NCBI GenBank assembly: GCA_964623085.1
Contig: CAZUTO010000008.1
Location: 1-64,000, forward strand
Direction of reading: 5' to 3'
DNA from: CAZUTO01 sp964623085
Lineage (GTDB): Bacteria > Pseudomonadota > Gammaproteobacteria > Pseudomonadales > GM7GCV1
Length of the DNA: 64,000 bases
The position numbers and the translations under genes were made by a program. This document shows positions 61,880 through 64,000 of this stretch, in pieces (within the stretch, counting starts at the first letter, position 1; every line of letters begins with the position of its first letter). The notes beneath the pieces are model-generated. The model was given only the letters and a program-made list of their open reading frames with translations, did no database searches and was not told where the DNA came from.

Positions 61880-62824
61880 ATGATGCTTGAGTTCCCGCAG
61901 CTGGATAAAGGCAACACTCATCTTTATCTCGAGGAAACGGACTCCTCGTTACCGGAAACGTTAAATCCAAAAACGCGCTACGCATTTTTCACAACTATTG
62001 CGACGGGCGGCAAATCGTTGATCAAATCTTGTCGTGATTTACACCTTCGCAGGACTATTTGCTATAAAACATTGCGTCCTGAATTCGTAAAAGATCCCAT
62101 CGAAAATAAGCGCCTTCTGCGCGAGGCGCGAATCTCAGCTATGTTGCAGCATCCAAATACAGTACCGACCTATGAAATCGGTCGTGATAACCATGGCAAT
62201 ACCTATTTCACCATGAAGTTGATTCATGGCTATACCCTGCGGGAAGTTCTAAATTTTCGTGAGCGCTATGATTTATCACAATTAGTGGATGTGATCGTGC
62301 AGGTAGGAAGGGCGCTGGGTTATGCGCACTCCAATGGTGTGTTACACCGAGATATCAAGCCGGATAATATTCTCATTGGTCCCTATGGTGAGGTGTTGCT
62401 GCTTGATTGGGGGTTGGCTAAGGTTTGGCACAAGCAATCTGATGCAGTGGAAAATGAAGCAGAGATTGAAGAAGTCGACGCTGGTATCGGTATGACCGGT
62501 GAGGGGAAGTTACAAGGCTCAGTGATGTATATGTCGCCAGAACAGATTGATCGGGACCCAGATATTGGGTTCCGTTCGGATATCTACAGCTTGGGTGCTG
62601 TTCTTTATGAGGTTCTGACAGGGACTACGCCTTTTCAAGGGGATCGAATCCAAGTTCTGTTGAACGAGATTCGCTCAGACAGGCCTGATGATCCTAGAAG
62701 TCTGTGCGCGACAGATGTGCCAGACGTGTTGGCGGAACTGGTAATGAGTTGTTTGCAAAAAGACCCTTTCATGCGTCCGGAATCAGCAGATGAAATGATA
62801 CGAACCCTCCGAGAAAACTGGTGA
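61880..62824 (+). CDS. Stand-alone Ser/Thr protein kinase
   Basis: Hanks-type kinase of 314 residues, a catalytic domain with a 35-residue N-terminal extension and no membrane helix or sensor domain. Visible: degenerate Gly loop (IATGGKSLIKSCRD), catalytic Lys63 (ICYKTLR), Glu82 of helix C, HRDIKPDN with Asp158, metal-binding DWG (Asp176, DWG in place of DFG, as in many bacterial kinases), and MSPEQ in place of APE. All key residues are kept, so it is probably active. The acidic activation loop (EAEIEEVDAGIG) is long. It is followed by a PP2C phosphatase gene after 62 nt, a likely functional pair. Confidence 0.92.
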   Translation: MMLEFPQLDKGNTHLYLEETDSSLPETLNPKTRYAFFTTIATGGKSLIKSCRDLHLRRTICYKTLRPEFVKDPIENKRLLREARISAMLQHPNTVPTYEIGRDNHGNTYFTMKLIHGYTLREVLNFRERYDLSQLVDVIVQVGRALGYAHSNGVLHRDIKPDNILIGPYGEVLLLDWGLAKVWHKQSDAVENEAEIEEVDAGIGMTGEGKLQGSVMYMSPEQIDRDPDIGFRSDIYSLGAVLYEVLTGTTPFQGDRIQVLLNEIRSDRPDDPRSLCATDVPDVLAELVMSCLQKDPFMRPESADEMIRTLRENW

Positions 62825-62886
62825 ATGGAAAAATCAAATGATTAGGTGCACTAGCCCTCGTCGATGTCTCTCTACAACGGTGTTTT

Positions 62887-63660
62887 ATGCCGTTTATTAA
62901 CCACCAATATCTCAATGATATAGAGGCTGAATTGGCGCAAGCGGGTTCGGTTGAATCTTTTGTGTGGAGTACTGCCGCCGATACTGATGTTGGGCGTGTG
63001 CGAAGCAGAAATGAAGATGCTTTTTTCTGCACTGAGGAACAGGGTTTATGGATTGTTGCAGATGGAATGGGTGGCCATAGTCGAGGCGATAAGGCGAGCC
63101 AGGTTGTGGTTGACGATGTTCGTAGTTTTGTTCGGTTTGATAGTTTTACAGAGAGTATAAAGGATATAGAAACGCGTTTTCTGCTCTCGAACAATACATG
63201 TCGGGCTATGTTTCCCCAAGAAAAGGTAGGCAGTACCGCGGCCGCACTATTTGCATTTGGATCGCTGAGTGTATTTTTATGGGTAGGAGATAGCAGGATT
63301 TATAGGCTGCGCGACGGTATTCTTACACTGATGACTGAAGATCATAGTTTGGTTCAGGAGCGGTACCGTCGTGGTGAGCTTACATTGGAAGAAGCACAGC
63401 AAGATCCTTCTGCAAATGTTCTTACCCAGGCTATTGGTGTTCATCAGAATCTCCGAGTCGATATGCAGTGTGCTTCGGTCGCAAGGCACGATCGCTATTT
63501 ATTGTGCAGTGACGGGCTCTACAGAGACCTTCTAGGTGACGAAATCCAGGCGCATCTCGGTGAGGGAGATATTCAGGAAGCACTCGATAATCTGATGAAA
63601 TTGGCGTTGGAGCGTGGAGGAAAAGACAACATTACTGCAATGATTGTCCAGGTCGACTAA
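62887..63660 (+). CDS. PP2C-type Ser/Thr protein phosphatase
   Basis: Metal-dependent phosphatase of 257 residues. After a 30-residue N-terminal helix the PPM motifs follow: TDVGRVRSRNEDAFF, ADGMGGHSRGDKAS, STAAALFAFG, WVGDSRIYRLRDG, TEDHSLVQE, LLCSDGLYRDLLGDEI and GGKDNITAMIVQ. The Asp/Gly metal ligands are all present. It should reverse the action of the adjacent kinase. No FHA or secretion genes (as in T6SS loci) are in view. Confidence 0.94.
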   Translation: MPFINHQYLNDIEAELAQAGSVESFVWSTAADTDVGRVRSRNEDAFFCTEEQGLWIVADGMGGHSRGDKASQVVVDDVRSFVRFDSFTESIKDIETRFLLSNNTCRAMFPQEKVGSTAAALFAFGSLSVFLWVGDSRIYRLRDGILTLMTEDHSLVQERYRRGELTLEEAQQDPSANVLTQAIGVHQNLRVDMQCASVARHDRYLLCSDGLYRDLLGDEIQAHLGEGDIQEALDNLMKLALERGGKDNITAMIVQVD

Positions 63661-63822
63661 ACCGAGATTCGAAATTCTCCCTAAGAAAGCAGTATACTCT
63701 CGGCTCGTTTGGTCTCTGGAGGGGTTATTTGTCCGTTAGGGCATGCTTGAAGATCAAACCAATGTAAGCAGTCTAAGAATTTAGTTTTCTATGCGCCTGC
63801 TTTGTGCGTGAGAAGCGAGCTT

Positions 63823-63847
63823 GTGCACTAAAAATGTGCACTTTTTT
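63823..63847 (+). terminator. Probable intrinsic terminator after the kinase/phosphatase pair
   Basis: GTGCAC (63823-63828) pairs with GTGCAC (63836-63841) around a 7-nt loop, followed by T6. The stem is short, so termination may be partial. It lies 163 nt after the phosphatase stop. Confidence 0.5.
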
Positions 63848-63923
63848 GATGTCTGCGTATCTTGGCGTGGCGTTTTTCGCGTTCTTGGCAATTTTAGCCT
63901 AGGAAACGCACTGTTTTTGCACG

Positions 63924-63952
63924 TTCTTATATTAATAAGTGATTTATAAGAA
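63924..63952. repeat. Inverted repeat just upstream of the sigma-54 promoter
   Basis: TTCTTATA (63924-63931) and TATAAGAA (63945-63952) are perfect inverted copies separated by 13 nt. The right arm ends 2 nt before the sigma-54 element. Confidence 0.55.
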
Positions 63953-63954
63953 AG

Positions 63955-63971
63955 TTGGAACGAAATTTGCT
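63955..63971 (+). promoter_or_regulatory. Sigma-54 promoter near the right edge
   Basis: TTGGAACGAAATTTGCT matches the sigma-54 consensus TTGGCACGNNNNTTGCT at every fixed base except one. The invariant GG (63957-63958) and GC (63969-63970) are 10 bp apart, as required. Transcription would start near 63982-63985 and run rightwards into a gene outside the window. Sigma-54 genes in such bacteria include pilA, flagellar and nitrogen genes. Confidence 0.85.
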
Positions 63972-64000
63972 TTAAATAATTCTATGCAATACAGGGCTTT

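Larger units (their letters stand above)
63661..64000. other. 340-bp region at the right edge without a gene
   Basis: It contains the terminator-like hairpin, an inverted repeat and a sigma-54 promoter listed separately. No ORF of note. The promoter points out of the window, so the regulated gene starts beyond 64000. Confidence 0.6.

Noticed and set aside
61572..61985. Minus-strand ORF of 137 residues
   Set aside because: It overlaps both the CMD gene start and the kinase start in other frames and shows no recognisable motif.
61880..62824. Kinase interpreted as a pseudokinase because DFG is DWG
   Set aside because: The metal-binding Asp is kept, Trp at this place is frequent in bacterial kinases, and Lys63, Glu82 and Asp158 are all present.
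62769..63194. Minus-strand ORF of 141 residues
   Set aside because: Antisense to the PP2C gene, whose motifs are unambiguous.
63661..63780. tRNA or structured RNA gene suggested by GATTCGAAATTC
   Set aside because: No acceptor, D or anticodon stems can be fitted around it, and no CCA end is present.

Overview
The window reads as chromosomal DNA of an aerobic, Gram-negative gammaproteobacterium, most likely free-living and perhaps marine. The evidence is conserved gene order: ubiE-ubiJ-ubiB-hisI-hisE-tatABC, an ftsN-like gene followed by hslV-hslU, priA divergent from rpmE, and mrcA divergent from pilMNOPQ-aroK-aroB. I see no rRNA, tRNA, IS element, prophage or CRISPR array. Two 100-N runs show that this is a draft assembly. 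The first has identical 55-nt ends, which suggests an unresolved graph overlap. The second hides about 70 residues of an RND pump.

Layout. 0.2-8 kb: typA, yciA, a MacAB-like export operon whose adaptor carries an unusual insert, tag, an OmpA-type lipoprotein and dtd. 8-14.5 kb: rapA, an Ala/Glu-repeat protein interrupted by the first gap, uup and a DUF4870 membrane protein. 14.5-20.5 kb: the ubiquinone/histidine/Tat operon read leftwards, then ogt. 20.8-28.5 kb: a fused acyltransferase/GNAT protein resembling OlsF, a PAP2 phosphatase, the heat-shock hslVU operon, a short FtsN-like protein and priA. 28.6-39.5 kb: rpmE, mrcA, the type IV pilus assembly operon, aroKB and cca. 39.6-50.5 kb: a Na+/alanine-type symporter, a fatty acid hydroxylase family protein, an RND efflux pair, two exported proteins of unknown function, a TauE-like permease and a secreted helix-hairpin-helix protein. 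50.5-64 kb: MsrQ, acetyl-CoA synthetase, a TonB-dependent siderophore receptor with a Fur box, an SRPBCC/GyrI-like protein with an apparent frameshift, a lipoprotein, an arylsulfatase, thioredoxin, DoxX, pterin dehydratase, a CMD-family protein and a Ser/Thr kinase/PP2C phosphatase pair.

Most of the window is core metabolism and envelope machinery. Regulatory sites that can be read directly include a sigma-32 promoter before hslV, a Fur box before the siderophore receptor, a near-consensus sigma-54 promoter at the right edge and several intrinsic terminators.

The least explained signals are four. (1) Four palindromes, three of them exactly 35 bp apart, lie between the convergent genes typA and yciA. 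(2) Gly/Met-rich low-complexity segments recur in at least three exported proteins, including a Spy-like plus Gly-rich insertion in the MacA-type adaptor. (3) A four-copy 11-bp repeat in step with the DNA helix lies upstream of doxX. (4) A stand-alone kinase/phosphatase pair lies next to a sigma-54 promoter.
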